The notes under the pieces are model-generated. The model did not search any database, had not been told where the DNA came from, and worked only from the letters and a program-made list of their open reading frames with translations. The translations under genes and the position numbers were made by a program. Below, one piece after another: positions 34,335 to 45,388 of a DNA stretch of 64,000 nucleotides; position 1 is the first letter of the stretch, and each line of letters opens with the position of its first letter. Location of the stretch: NCBI GenBank assembly GCA_037157565.1, contig JAZHRO010000056.1:29449501-29513500 (forward strand), in the 5' to 3' direction. Origin of the DNA: Thalassia testudinum. Lineage: Eukaryota > Streptophyta > Magnoliopsida > Alismatales > Hydrocharitaceae.

Positions 34335-37025
34335 TGTTTCGGAAATGTTTTTATCGGGTTTTTAAAGGATGTCATGTTGTAGTATAGCCGAAAAAATGTT
34401 CAAAACAAATAAAGATTTTATTACTCGAAAATCGGAGTATCCGAGGTTGAACACAGGGAGCAATCTAGGTACTTTTAAAAACTTGAGAAAACAATTGGTT
34501 CAATAAGAGAATTATAAAAATGAATTGCTAAAAAGAATAGAATTGGACATCTGATTTCTGTATCAGACGTCTTAAAATGAAAGTCTTCTTCTTTTGCTGT
34601 TGCGTGCCTCTGATCTTCCTCTTCTTCACTGTTCTTCTTCTTCTAATTCTGTCTTCTGTTAGTCCTTCTTCTTCAGCCTTGCCTCTTTCTATTTCCTCTG
34701 TAGTATCTTCTTCTTCCTTGGCGAGCCTTCTTCTTCTGAGTTCTCTTTTCTTCTGCACGGCCTCTCTTCTTCTGCTTCTTCTCTGCCTTGCCTTTTCCTC
34801 TGCTTAGCCTCTCTTCAGAGCTTCTTCCTTCTCCTTCCTGTGGCCAAGTACTTAGACTTTCTCCTTCGGTGCTCTATTCCTGCACACAAGGCAGCAAAAC
34901 CCTATCCCTTCTCTCTACCCGCACGTATCTCTCTCTCTGCAAACCGCTCAAAGGAAGCTCTCCCAGAGCCGGGCTAACGGGTCGGGTTGCATACCCAGGG
35001 ACCAGGCGCACCGGCGTGTTATGGTGCGCGAGGTGTGCTCGGTAGTGTCAGGTCAGATCCCCCCAGGTCCGCGAGGTGAATCCACGGACGAGGCGAGCGT
35101 TGGGCGTGGGACCTCACCCCAGGTGTGTTGGAGGCAAAGAGCCTAATTCACAAAAACAATTTAAACCAGTGAATCGCTGCGAGGCTTACCGATGTGGGAC
35201 TATCCTATCGCCTCTCCTCGCGCATGCCCGCAGGAAGACCTCTTCGCAATCTCCTCAGCTGCAGCCTCGATTCTCATCGGTTGCTGGCTAGCTGCCTTCG
35301 CAGGAGTCTCCCCAATCCGCAGCAGCTGAAAACCTGGAGCTCTGAGACCTGGAGCTCGGAAGAAGCTGCTTCAAGGTGGCTTTAATGGTGGTCGAGCCTC
35401 AGAACCTATCAGACATGAATATGGCCTCTTGGCCTAATCAAACTACTGGGAAACCTTCGCCGTGGCACGGCGAAGGTGTTGAGCTGTGCGGCAGGCCGCG
35501 GGGTGGCTTAGGCCTGCGTGCCTAGGTCGACCTGTGACCGAAAAGATGGGTGTGTTCGGTGGCGTGTTGAGTGACTGTGGAGGGACTGTGGAGGGGTGGA
35601 GGGCATTCAGTGTGATGAGGCGGAGCTTCTGGGACGGTCGGCCAGTTGTGTGGAGCTGTGGATCGACGGGGGCAACTCGCCAGAGGGTGGCCGGAGACAG
35701 GGAAGGTGATGGTGGTCAGGGACAGTCGAGGGTCGGTTTTAATGAAATAATGTGGGGAAAAGAAAGAGGGGAAGATGGGGAGTAATTATAACCTACTTGC
35801 AGGGACGAAGGGGGCTGGAGAGGCGGGTAGTCGTATCGACTATCGCCGAAGAAGAAACACCCAGAGGGAGAGAGCGGCGACGAGGAAGTGGGTAGGGAGG
35901 CATGCGCTTGGTGCGGCGTGACGTAGGAAGACGAGACGAAGCAGACTCTGCTGCAGGTATGGCAGCAGAGTGACGAGAAGGAGGAGTGGTCACCGGAGCT
36001 TGTGGGTTTCCTGCCGGAGAGGGAAGAGAGGAAATTTTGAGGGATTCTCCGCCAAGACAAGTCTGCTTTAAGCGGCTGGTCCTGGGGTTTCTTTTATAGG
36101 CACAAGCAGCGGGTCAGATGCACGGAGGGTGAGCAAAGCTCTCACCGGAGGTCGCCGCAGGTACAACACCCATACCTCTCAAGCGTTCGCACGAGAGGTA
36201 TGGTGCGAAGCAGGGCATGGGGAGCTGCTTAGGCGGTAGGGGACTTCTCAGGGAACCCCCCTTTCACTTCAGGGAGCAGCTCCCTGGGGAAGCGAGGAGA
36301 AATCTTCCTCGAAACTTCGCTGGAGTATGGGTCTCCTGCTACATTGGCAGAGGGACCGGAATGCAGAAAGTGACAACAAACGTTGGGGGGGTTTTCGCAA
36401 GGGTTTGAAAAGTTAGGGGCCAGAATGTAATTGGGTGGACTATTTTGCAAAGTAGGTCAAGATGACCTTCCCTTAGGTCCAAATTTTGGTACAAACCTAA
36501 TTTGGACCTAAGGAATCTAATGGTGAAGTTGGATTTTAGGTTTGACCACGTTTGTTAGGATATTTTGCATAAAAACCCAATTTAGGTTAATTGATGAGCT
36601 AGGACCCTAATTTAGGTCAAACTAGGTTCCAGAGGCCAATTTGAATGTTCTAAACCCTAGGGGATATTTTTCCATGATTTTTAGAGGGTTTATTTGATTT
36701 TTATCCTGACCGAAACCTTGTTGAATTAAGCGGATCTGTTTTAGTGTTACCAAATGTCATCTAATTCCTAGATTGCATATGAACCCATTTCTGATTGATT
36801 CAACCCACTTTTTATCTTATTTAGACCATTTGACCTATGCTCTGTCTTTGAGAAATTTCGTTTATATATTGCAATGGTAAAATTACAGTTTTAACCTTTA
36901 TTTCATGTTTTCTTCTCAGAACACTTATTCCTCCAATTAAGCCCTCTTCTAAGTCATGTAAGAGCTTTTATTCTCTTTATTAGGTCAAAATGAGCTAATT
37001 ATGGCTCATGATGAGGCTCTCATCA
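34335..37025 (-). repeat. Element D 5' LTR
   Basis: 2691 bp, TGTTTCGG...CTCATCA, a direct repeat of 18759-21453. TATA box at 36091-36098 (minus strand). The hairpin of the D family lies at about 36170-36203. Confidence 0.95.
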
Positions 37026-37030
37026 AGCCT

Positions 37031-38631
37031 GATCAAACATTATCATGAGCTTGGCTCCGAAGATCCGTTTCAGCACTTGGAGGACTTGACCACTTTGGTC
37101 CAGACCACCAAAGCAAGAAACGTAAATGAGGAGCAAATGATCATGAGGCTCTTCCCCCACTCTCTTAGGGATAAGGCCGCGCATTCGTACAGGACAATAG
37201 GAAGACCAAATGCAACTTGGAATGAGTTGAAATCAGCCTTTCTGAAGAAATTCTTCCCAGTCGGACGTACTAATGCCTTGAGACGGGCAATAACTACCTT
37301 TACCCAGCGGCCGGGGGAGTAGTTTCATGTGGCCTGGGAGCGATTCCAGGACCTATTGCAGAGGTGTCCACACCATGAGGTACCAAAATGGCAACTCGTG
37401 CAAATCTTCTATCATGGGTTGACTGAGCAACTCAAATCATGTGGATGTTTCTTGCAGAGGCAATTTCCTCAATAAAGACGTAGATAGTGCACACGATTTA
37501 TTTGAGGAAATGAGTGAGAATTCAATCAATCATGTCTCCATGGATACATTTAACCAGTCCCAGCAGCCCAAATCAAATGTCAATGAAGTCCATGACTCTC
37601 ATTCACTTGATATGGAATTGATTTGTAACAAACATGACAAGGTGGACTTGGTTGCTAAGAGAATGGAAGAGTAGGTGGTTGGAAATTCTATGAACAACTC
37701 TCGATCCACTCAATCCCAAAATTCGGGATTCCATTCTTCACGAGGTCCTTCTGGACGAGAGTTCGTAAATCAACTCGATGCGGCTCAACCTATGAGTCAG
37801 CATTTTTCGGAACCCCACGGGTTCCAAACTGGGGCCTTTGATCCCAGTTTTTTTGATCCTTCCCTTTCTTTCTCTCCATCCTCACCCTATGAGGATGTCT
37901 GTGCTGTACAAGAGAATGTTAGATCTAACCCCTACTCTAATGCTTATAATCCAGGTTAGAGAAGCCAACCTAACTTCTCTTGGAAAAACCTAGGGCAACA
38001 GATCCAATTTCGACCCGGCAACTATGATCTGCAACGACCAATGGGTCAAGGTCATGTATATACTCAGTTGCCCACAAATCAAGTCAATCAGCCAACTTGG
38101 AATGCCCATCAACCCGTAGGGAAAGCTAATTTGAACTAGCAAATGGTAGAGATGCAAGGATCCATGCTCCAACTCATGCAGCAAATGAAAACCTCGCTGG
38201 ACAACTTGTAGACCAGGCTCATTGCTAACTCTCGTCAACCCAGATCTCTACCATCCCAACCTGTACCCAACCCATGAAATATTATGAATCCAGGCAACCA
38301 AGCCCATGGGTACGGAAATCAGAGGGACCCACACGTACATGCTCAGGTGGTTGAGTCGGATCCCTCCTCTTCTTCTTCTTCTACAAATCAACAATTCCTT
38401 GCTAATCAAGTCCCTCCAATCTTTCCTAACCCTCCCTAAGACCCAAACTCTTATGCATCTGCAAATTCTACCACCTTGAGGAGTGGTAAGCAAACTCAGG
38501 ATCCACAACCACACTATTCTGATCTACTGAATCCTGAAGAACCTAAGGAGAGAGAGGAGAATTCTGGAGAAGAAATCAAGGCTTAGGAACCTGATTCCAA
38601 AGATCTGACTCATGTTCCTTTTCCTGAAGCC
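37031..38631 (+). pseudogene. Element A gag, main part
   Basis: Continues the gag from 18758. The conserved core LIKHYHELGSEDPFQHLEDL and MRLFPHSLRDKAAHSY matches F's gag. A TAG interrupts at 37320-37322, and the frame changes near 37435 in front of DVSCRGNFLNKD. Further stops lie near 37672, 37957, 38138, 38206, 38275, 38438 and 38584. The C-terminal half is rich in Gln, Asn, Ser and Pro. I see no CCHC zinc knuckle, as in other Athila gags. Confidence 0.88.
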
Positions 38632-39243
38632 TTGATCAAATCAAAGAAGAAGTATGTTGATAGCAATGAGGAGCTTCTGAATCTATTTAAGAATGTTGAG
38701 GTCAATATCCCGCTCCTCGATGCTATCAAGCATATACCAGCTTACGTAAGATTTTTAAAAGATTTATGTACACAAAAGCATAAGTCGAGAGAATCTATTC
38801 CGAGGAAGGTGGTACTCTCCGAGCAGGCTAGTTCTATTATCCTGCACCACCTCCCTCAAAAAGAGAGAGATCCAGGTGCTTCGTTGATTTCTTGTGTCAT
38901 CGGAGATTACACATTTGACAGAACACTTTTGGATCTGGGTGCATCCATCAACCTAATTCTGACTTCTCTGTACGAGAAGTTTGGATTAGGTGATCTTCGG
39001 CCAACTTCAGTAACTCTACTGTTAGCTAACCACTCAGTCACAAATCTACGATGCATTATTGAGGATGTTATAGTTAAGGTCAAGGATTTCTATTTTCCTG
39101 TAGATTTCCTTATCCTTGACATGGATGTACCTGAAAATCTGAGGAACACGCCCATCATTCTGCGGTGTCCGTTCCTGGCTACCGTTAAGGCCAACATTAA
39201 TTGTGAAAGTGGTAGCATGGAAATCGCCTTTTGGAATCAATGA
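38632..39243 (+). pseudogene. Element A aspartic protease region
   Basis: This is a 203-codon open segment with the Athila-type protease. AYVRFLKDLCTQK leads into SCVIGDYTFDRTLLDLGAS, with the active-site Asp of D-L-G-A-S at 38932. Then come LGLGDLRPTSVTLLLANHS-like sequence, the flap region and the C-terminal CPFLATVKANINCESGSMEI. It acts in polyprotein processing in intact elements. The segment ends in TGA at 39241-39243 and the same frame continues into the RT linker. Confidence 0.88.
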
Positions 39244-40480
39244 ATGAAATTGGATATTTTTAAGGCGATCAATAAATTTGAGGATTGTGGATTTATTGAG
39301 GAACTTAAGGAGGATAATGAAAACATTGAAACTTGTTTGATGATTTCTTCAATTGAAAGTTCCTCCTTTGATGACGAATTCGACTTGCAACCCTCTATGG
39401 CAGACCTACCATCTTCTGAAGAGGTTATTGATTTTGTTCACTCACAAGTACTTCCTCTTGTTGAGTCTTCAGCATCTTCCTTACCATCAATCATCAACCC
39501 GCCCCAGCTTGAGCTGAAACCATTGCCTGAGAATTTGAAATATCAATTTTTAGGACCTCAGAAGATGCCCCCTGTGATTATCAGTGCTAAATTAACAAAG
39601 GAGCAAGAGATTAAATTGATCAAGGTCTTGAAGGAACACAACGAGGCAATTGGTTGGACCATTCATGACCTCAGGGGGATTGAGCCATCTTACTGCAATC
39701 ATAGAATATTCTTATAAGATGGATCCCACCCTTCTCGGCAGATGCAGAGATTAAATCCAAATATGAGAGAAGTGGTCAAGAAGGAAATCATCAAGTGGCT
39801 CGATGTAGGAATTATTTATCCAATCTCTGATAGTCCCAGGGTAAGTCCCATGTAGATTGTTCCGAAGAAAGCCGGGATTACTGTTGTGACTAACGAGAGA
39901 GGAGAATCTGTCACAACTCTTTCAGCTTCCTCTTGGAGGGTTTGTATTGATTATAGGAAGCCTAACACAACCACTAAAAAGGATCATTTTCCCCTACCTT
40001 TCATCGATCAAATCTTGGAAAGACTAGCCAGGCAGAAATACTAATGTTTTCTTGATGGCAACTCAGGATACAACCAAGTTCCTATCCAACCCAAGGATCA
40101 GGAAAAAACTACTTTCCCCTGTCCCTACGGAACCTTTGCTTTCCGTAGGATGCCTTTCGATTTGTGCAACGCACCTGCGACCTTTCAAAGGTGTATGTGA
40201 GCCATATTCTCTAACATGGTGGGAGAGTTTATGGAAGTCTTCATGGGCAATTTCTCTATTTTCGGAGAATCGTTTGACTCTTGTTTGGCTAATCTGGAAA
40301 TGATTCTTAAGCGACGTATCAAAACACGATTGGTCCTTAGCTGGGAAAAGAGACATTTCATGACCCAAGAAGGCATCATCTTGGGTCATGTAATCTCTGA
40401 ACGGGGAAGCGAAGTGGATAAAGCTAAGGTTGATGATATCGCTAAACTTCCTCCTCCCACATCTGTTAAACAAATCCGAT
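39244..40480 (+). pseudogene. Element A reverse transcriptase, catalytically dead
   Basis: The linker (39244-39500) is acidic. The RT starts near 39500 (LELKPLPENLKYQFLGP, then WTIHDLRGIEPSYC). Downstream are VVKKEIIKWLDVGIIYPISD, RVCIDYRKPN, FPLPFIDQ and FAFRRMPFDLCNAPATFQRC. The motif-A Asp is present in CFLDGNSGYNQ. At the catalytic box (40246-40251) the sequence reads G-N, so the Asp pair is absent. In-frame stops occur near 39715 (TAA), 39855 (TAG), 40042 (TAA) and 40198 (TGA). Confidence 0.9.
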
Positions 40481-41142
40481 CATTTCTTAGTCATGTGGGA
40501 TTCTATCGAAGATTCATCAAGGATTTCTCGAAGGTTGCTCGTCCCCTAAGCAATCTTCTTGCCAAAGAAACGCCGTTTGTTTTCAACGAATCATGCCGAA
40601 AGGCATTTGATTTCCTAAAAATGACAGTCACCTGTGCTCTAGTATTGCAACCACCACCAATTTGGACAGCCCCTTTTGGGATCATGACTGATGCTTCTGA
40701 TTACGTGGTCGAGGCTATCTTAGGTCAGAAAATTGATAAAAAGCCCTCTGTCATCTACTACGCTAGTAAAACTCTGGATGAAGCCTAGAGGAATTACACT
40801 GTTACTGAAAAGGAATTACTAGCTATAGTGCTCGCTTTGGAAAAATTCAAAGCTTATCTTTTAGGGTCTCATGTTATCATCTATACCAACCACTAGGCCT
40901 TGGGACATCTCTTGGCCAAAAAGGATGCCAAACCCTGGCTTATTCGTTGGATTCTTCTACTTCAAGAATTTGATCTTGAAATCAAGGATAAAACCGGTGT
41001 AAAAAATGTGGTGGCAGATCATTTATCAAGACTCCTAAGTGATTCTTCATGTCCGAACATCCCGATTGCTGACACTTTTCTGGACGAACCTATTCTTACA
41101 GTTTCAGGTGTCCACACCTCGTGGTTTGCTGACATTGTTAAC
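40481..41142 (+). pseudogene. Element A RNase H region
   Basis: After the RT connection (FYRRFIKDFSKVARPLSNLL) comes the Ty3/gypsy RNase H: TDASDYVVEAILGQ (first Asp kept), TVTEKELLAIVLALEKF (Glu kept), and YTNH where the usual acidic residue is Asn. The tail [15 protein letters not shown] and VVADHLSRL is typical. TAG stops lie at about 40786 and 40897. Confidence 0.88.
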
Positions 41143-42409
41143 TAATTGGTTGTTGGTCAAATCCCCTAGGATTGGACCAAGCAACAACGGGATAGACTCA
41201 AATCTGAGGCCAAATACTACTTCTATGAGGACCCCGAACTGTACCGCATCGGCTCTGATCAGATTATTCACAAATGTGTATCGAAGAATGAATTCAACAG
41301 TATACTCGAGTTCTACCATGCATCTACGTGTGGTGGTCATTTCTCCGGGAAAAAGACGGTTGCAAAAATCTAGCAATCTGGATTCTATTGGTCGTCTTTA
41401 TTTAAGGATGCCTAGGATTTCTCAAGGTCATGTTCTCGATGTCAGGCACTCGGGAGCATAACTAAGAGAGATATGATGCCCCTAAACCCAATTCTTCCTG
41501 TCAAAATTTTCGTTGTTTGGGGCATCAATTTCATGAGACCCTTTCTCCCTTCATTTGGACATCAGTACATTCTTGTTGCTATTGATTATGTGTCCAAATG
41601 GATTGAGGCGATTCCCACCCGAACCAATGACCACAAGGTGGTCATTGATTTTGTCAAGAAAAAATATCTCCAGTAGGTTCGGGATTCTGAGAGCCATCAT
41701 CAGTGATGGTGGAACTCATTTTACTAATGCCCAATTCCGAAATTTATTGGCCAAATATGAGGTTAATCATCGAATTTCCACACCTTACCATCCCCAGACA
41801 AATGGACAAGTCGAGATTTCCAATCTGGATATCAAGAACATTCTGCAGAAAATGGTTAGGCCTGATTGCAAGGATTGGACTCAAAAGCTTGAGGACGCTC
41901 TTTTGGCCTACCGCACGGCATATAAAACACCAATCAGCATGTCTCCATTTTGTTTGGTGTATGGAAAGGCATGCCATCTACCCGTAGAGATTGAACACAG
42001 GGCATTCTAGGCGATCAAACAATGCAATTTAGATATGAATTTAGCTAGGAAGACCAAGAAACTCCAACTATCTGAGTTGGAAGAGCTTAGAAATGATGCA
42101 TACGAGAATGCCATGATCTACAAGGCTCGGACCAAAGCTCTACATGATCAATTGATTTCTTGCAAGAGCTTTGAGCCGAACCAGATGGTTTGGTTATTCG
42201 ATTCTAGACTTAAGCTCTTTCCTGGCAAACTTAGATCTAAATGGAATGGCCCATTCATTATTGACCAGATTTTTCCAAATGGAGCCGTTCAGATTTCTAA
42301 CCCAAAGATGGGTAACACATTTAAAGTCAACGGTCAATGTCTGAAGCTTGTTATTAATCATACTCTTCTAGAACTCGTCCCAGACATTGTTGCTCTAGCC
42401 ATTCTATGA
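41143..42409 (+). pseudogene. Element A integrase, decayed
   Basis: The zinc-binding domain includes YHASTCGGHFSGKKT and ends in CSRCQ (near 41440). The core domain has WGINFM (usual acidic residue replaced by Asn), [11 protein letters not shown] (Asp kept) and [12 protein letters not shown] (Glu kept). The C-terminal part includes [20 protein letters not shown] and [21 protein letters not shown] frameshift near 41675-41690 and stops near 41144, 41167, 41371, 41413 and 42008 inactivate it. It ends at TGA 42407-42409 with no further frame, so no envelope-like gene is present. Confidence 0.9.
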
Positions 42410-43792
42410 CTTCTTTGGCTGGACTTCACCTAGCTAACGGCATTAAACTTAGCAGTTGTACATATGACACAAAGCTGACATGAGCTTCATATTCGGGTGA
42501 CATCTTTCATACTCTACCCTTTCTGTCATGTCTCTTTCTCAATGTGGACATTGCATCAGTTAGGCATGGGGCGGTGGATTCATTTTTGAATCATTTGGTC
42601 AGCTTTGTGAAATTCATGTAAATTATTTTTCTCTTCTTATTTATACATTAAAAAAAATTGAATTAGGAAGGAATAGTTTGACATTAGGACTTTTCAATCT
42701 TAGCAAATATTAAATTAGGATCTGAACACAAAAACCCTTCAGGTCTTTGGACTTAATCGGCCCATGTATCCACTAAAATGTGGATTTATTTTTTGAGTCA
42801 TCGCCGTCTTAATTCTATTGTAATTGGAGTAAATAAGTTTGGGTGATAAGTCCACGACTTATCAATCCACCCTCTAATTTGAGGGAACTTTGAGTTTTAA
42901 GCATCTACACACTTTCTTTGCACTGACTCGTTGTTCGGCGATTTTAATGGAAATTAGGTAGATAATGAACCTTCTTGGATGATATGGCTGGCAAGTTATC
43001 ATGGGTAATAGCCCATAGGTAGGTTGTCCAGAGCCAAGTCACTAGACCATTCTCTTTTTGCTGCCTTTAGGTAAATCTTAGACCAGGGAATCCACCTACT
43101 TAAAAGAAAAAAAGAAAAAGAAAGTCAAAAAGAAAAGAAAAAGAAAAGGAGAAAAGGAAAAAAGAAAACAAATAATCCACACTTCACCACACGAGTATGG
43201 CTGGCAAGTTGTCGGTGGTAACATCTCATTGACCGATTATCTAGAACCCAGCTCAAGATATGCACTTAAAATTCCCAAAAACACTTAGGAAGAAGCGGAG
43301 AAGTAGAATAAATCGGGGAGATATATACTGGATTCACCCTTGTGTTGATCCCATAAAAATAAAAGTAGGGAGAAAGCTATCTATTATAAAGATACACCTT
43401 TAGGCAGAATTCCTTTTTCAAGGTCACCTAACTGTGTAGAAATCCAAAGTCCATTTTGATTGCCAATCAACGAGTCTATCACATTCACAGTAAAGATGCT
43501 TAGAACTTAGGGTTCTCATCAAATCTTGGGTGAGTTGAATGGCCGTAGAAAGCCACTGCTAAACCCTAAAACTCGAAAATCCAAAAAAATTAGAAAAGAA
43601 GAAAAAAAGAGAAAAAGAAAATTTTCTTTTGAATAAGGCAAGAGCCTGAGCCGGTCTACATTTTGGTAGATACTCGGGCACTGTTGTGTCTTTGAAAGTT
43701 TAGATCCTAAGTAAACACTTTCTTAATGATTGAAAATAACTCATGCCCAAATAATCCAACCTAATTCTTTTATAAATAGCATATAGTTTTTT
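42410..43792 (+). other. Element A 3' non-coding region
   Basis: No gene seen. Directly after the integrase stop is CTAGCTAACGGCATTAAACT, a block also found after B's ORF in the form CCAGCTGGAGGTGTTAAACT. Two copies of a TATGGCTGGCAAGTT block start at about 42984 and 43196. Purine-rich tracts lie at 43104-43172 and 43588-43622. Confidence 0.7.
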
Positions 43793-43824
43793 CTAGGGAC
43801 TAGCAAAAGATAGGCTTGGGGGTG
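43793..43824 (+). promoter_or_regulatory. Pre-PPT motif and polypurine tract of A
   Basis: CTAGGGACTAGCAAAAGATA followed by GGCTTGGGGGTG, adjacent to the 3' LTR start TGATGTG. Confidence 0.88.
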
Positions 43825-45388
43825 TGATGTGAATAAGTTTATACTACATAAGATGTCTATTTATGTATGTTCTTAAGCATAGAATTGCATTGCATACTAT
43901 AAATATTGCATAGCATGCATCATCTTGCATTTGGATTAGTTTGAATAAAATGGAGGTAATTGTCTCCTTTTACGTTCAAGGATAGGGCAAATTTTTATCA
44001 GGGCTTCGGATCAAAGATCCAACCTTACAAATTTGATCAGGGCGACGATTGGAGTTCAATGACTCTAAGATCGCCCAAATCAGACATCTGCAACATTAGA
44101 TAGAGATCGGGGAATCCTAGAAGATCAAGGGATAAGATGGTCTGAATTCACACTTTAAACAACAAATTCGACAACACGGATGGATTCAGATTGACGATCG
44201 CAGCCTAACGGCGGGAAAATCAACTCAATCAGACATCTGTGGCACCATCTACATCATCCAGAAGATGGACGTCTAGATGCCAACATGTGGCACCATCTCA
44301 GCCGCCCAACAATCTGCACGCATCAGCTGAAGGCCTCCGCATCAACATTTCACAGCTGTTGGATCAAAATCCAACGGCTGGGTTGCACCCACGCTTCTTA
44401 AGTTAAGCCCCCGCACATCCACGCACATAGCACAGTGGGTAAGAGTGCTTAAGCAAAGCGTAGGCAAGCGTTCGACTTGCAGGAGGTAGGCGTGGGCGAG
44501 CGGGCGAGCGGGCGTAGCAACCACTCAATTGCGATAGAGCAACCGCGAGTGCTCAATAACGCCCACGTGCTATCACATGCCCGCGCGTGACGTAACATCA
44601 AACATAGGTGTTGCTGCTTGAAGAGGCACGGTGAGGGTTTATCTCAGCTGCTCAATCTCATGATCGAATGGCTGAGAATTGAAGGACAGGGACGGCGATG
44701 AAGATGAGCAGGTGGCACACGTCGCCCACGATGGGGCTTTAGCGAAAGTTTTATCCATCACTAAAGACCCTTATTTAATGTTTTACAATTATAAAGACCA
44801 AATTGCCCTCACTCGCAACTATAAAAGGAGATCCCCTCCATACGAAATTGGCATCCCTTCCTTCTCTCCTCTACCTCTCCAAAGCTCAAGAGAAGCTTGT
44901 CCCACACCTAGGATGCTCCTCGAGAGATAAAGTCAAATTTTATCTCCTTCGTCCAGGCGATGTCTCATCCAGCTCATCCTCCAAACGATCGTCGAGGAAG
45001 ATAACTTCTCTCTCCCATTCTTCTTTACAGCTTTCTAGAGTAGAATTTTCCTGCTTTCCAGTGTAGCTGATTTCTCGCTTTTTAGTGTAATCCTTCTCTG
45101 ATTTTATTGTATAAACATTTTGAAATAGTGAGTGCATGTTCTCTCTCTCTGTCTCATTTATTCTGATTGTTAATATTGCTTCATTGTAATTACATCGCTT
45201 TACTTTACAACAAAAACTCTAAAAAAAATATAATTGCGAATATAGATTGACGTAGCCTCCCTGAGTTCGACCTGGGATTTCTATTCCAGTACAAATTTTA
45301 TTTGTTGAACATGAGTTCTTCACTTTCAAACTACGATGACAGGTTTTTCAAAACTAAATACGTTAGCGTAGTAACCCGGGCTTCAACA
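43825..45388 (+). repeat. Element A 3' LTR
   Basis: 1564 bp, TGATGTG...TTCAACA. It is shorter than the 5' LTR mainly through a deletion around 44940 relative to 16700-16790. It keeps the A/B-box pair (44428-44478) and TATAAAAG (44820-44827). Confidence 0.95.

Larger units (their letters stand above)
18759..37025 (-). mobile_element. Element D: non-autonomous LTR element with orphan ORF
   Basis: Minus strand, TSD AGCCT at 18754-18758 and 37026-37030. LTRs of about 2.69 kb lie at 18759-21453 and 34335-37025. Its own sequence, without element C and a Copia solo LTR, is about 9.9 kb. It has a tRNA-Asp-type primer site at 34311-34331 and a polypurine motif at 21454-21485. No gag, protease, RT or integrase is found, only one acidic frame of about 542 codons. 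It is inserted in A's gag. Confidence 0.93.
15579..45388 (+). mobile_element. Element A: Athila-type gag-pol LTR retrotransposon carrying D and C
   Basis: Flanked by the 5-bp TSD GGGGG (15574-15578 and 45389-45393). LTRs are at 15579-17229 and 43825-45388. With the 18.3-kb element D removed it is about 11.5 kb, within the range usual for Athila-lineage elements. It encodes gag, protease, reverse transcriptase, RNase H and integrase, all broken, and has no envelope-like frame. It is inserted in F's LTR copy b. Confidence 0.95.
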
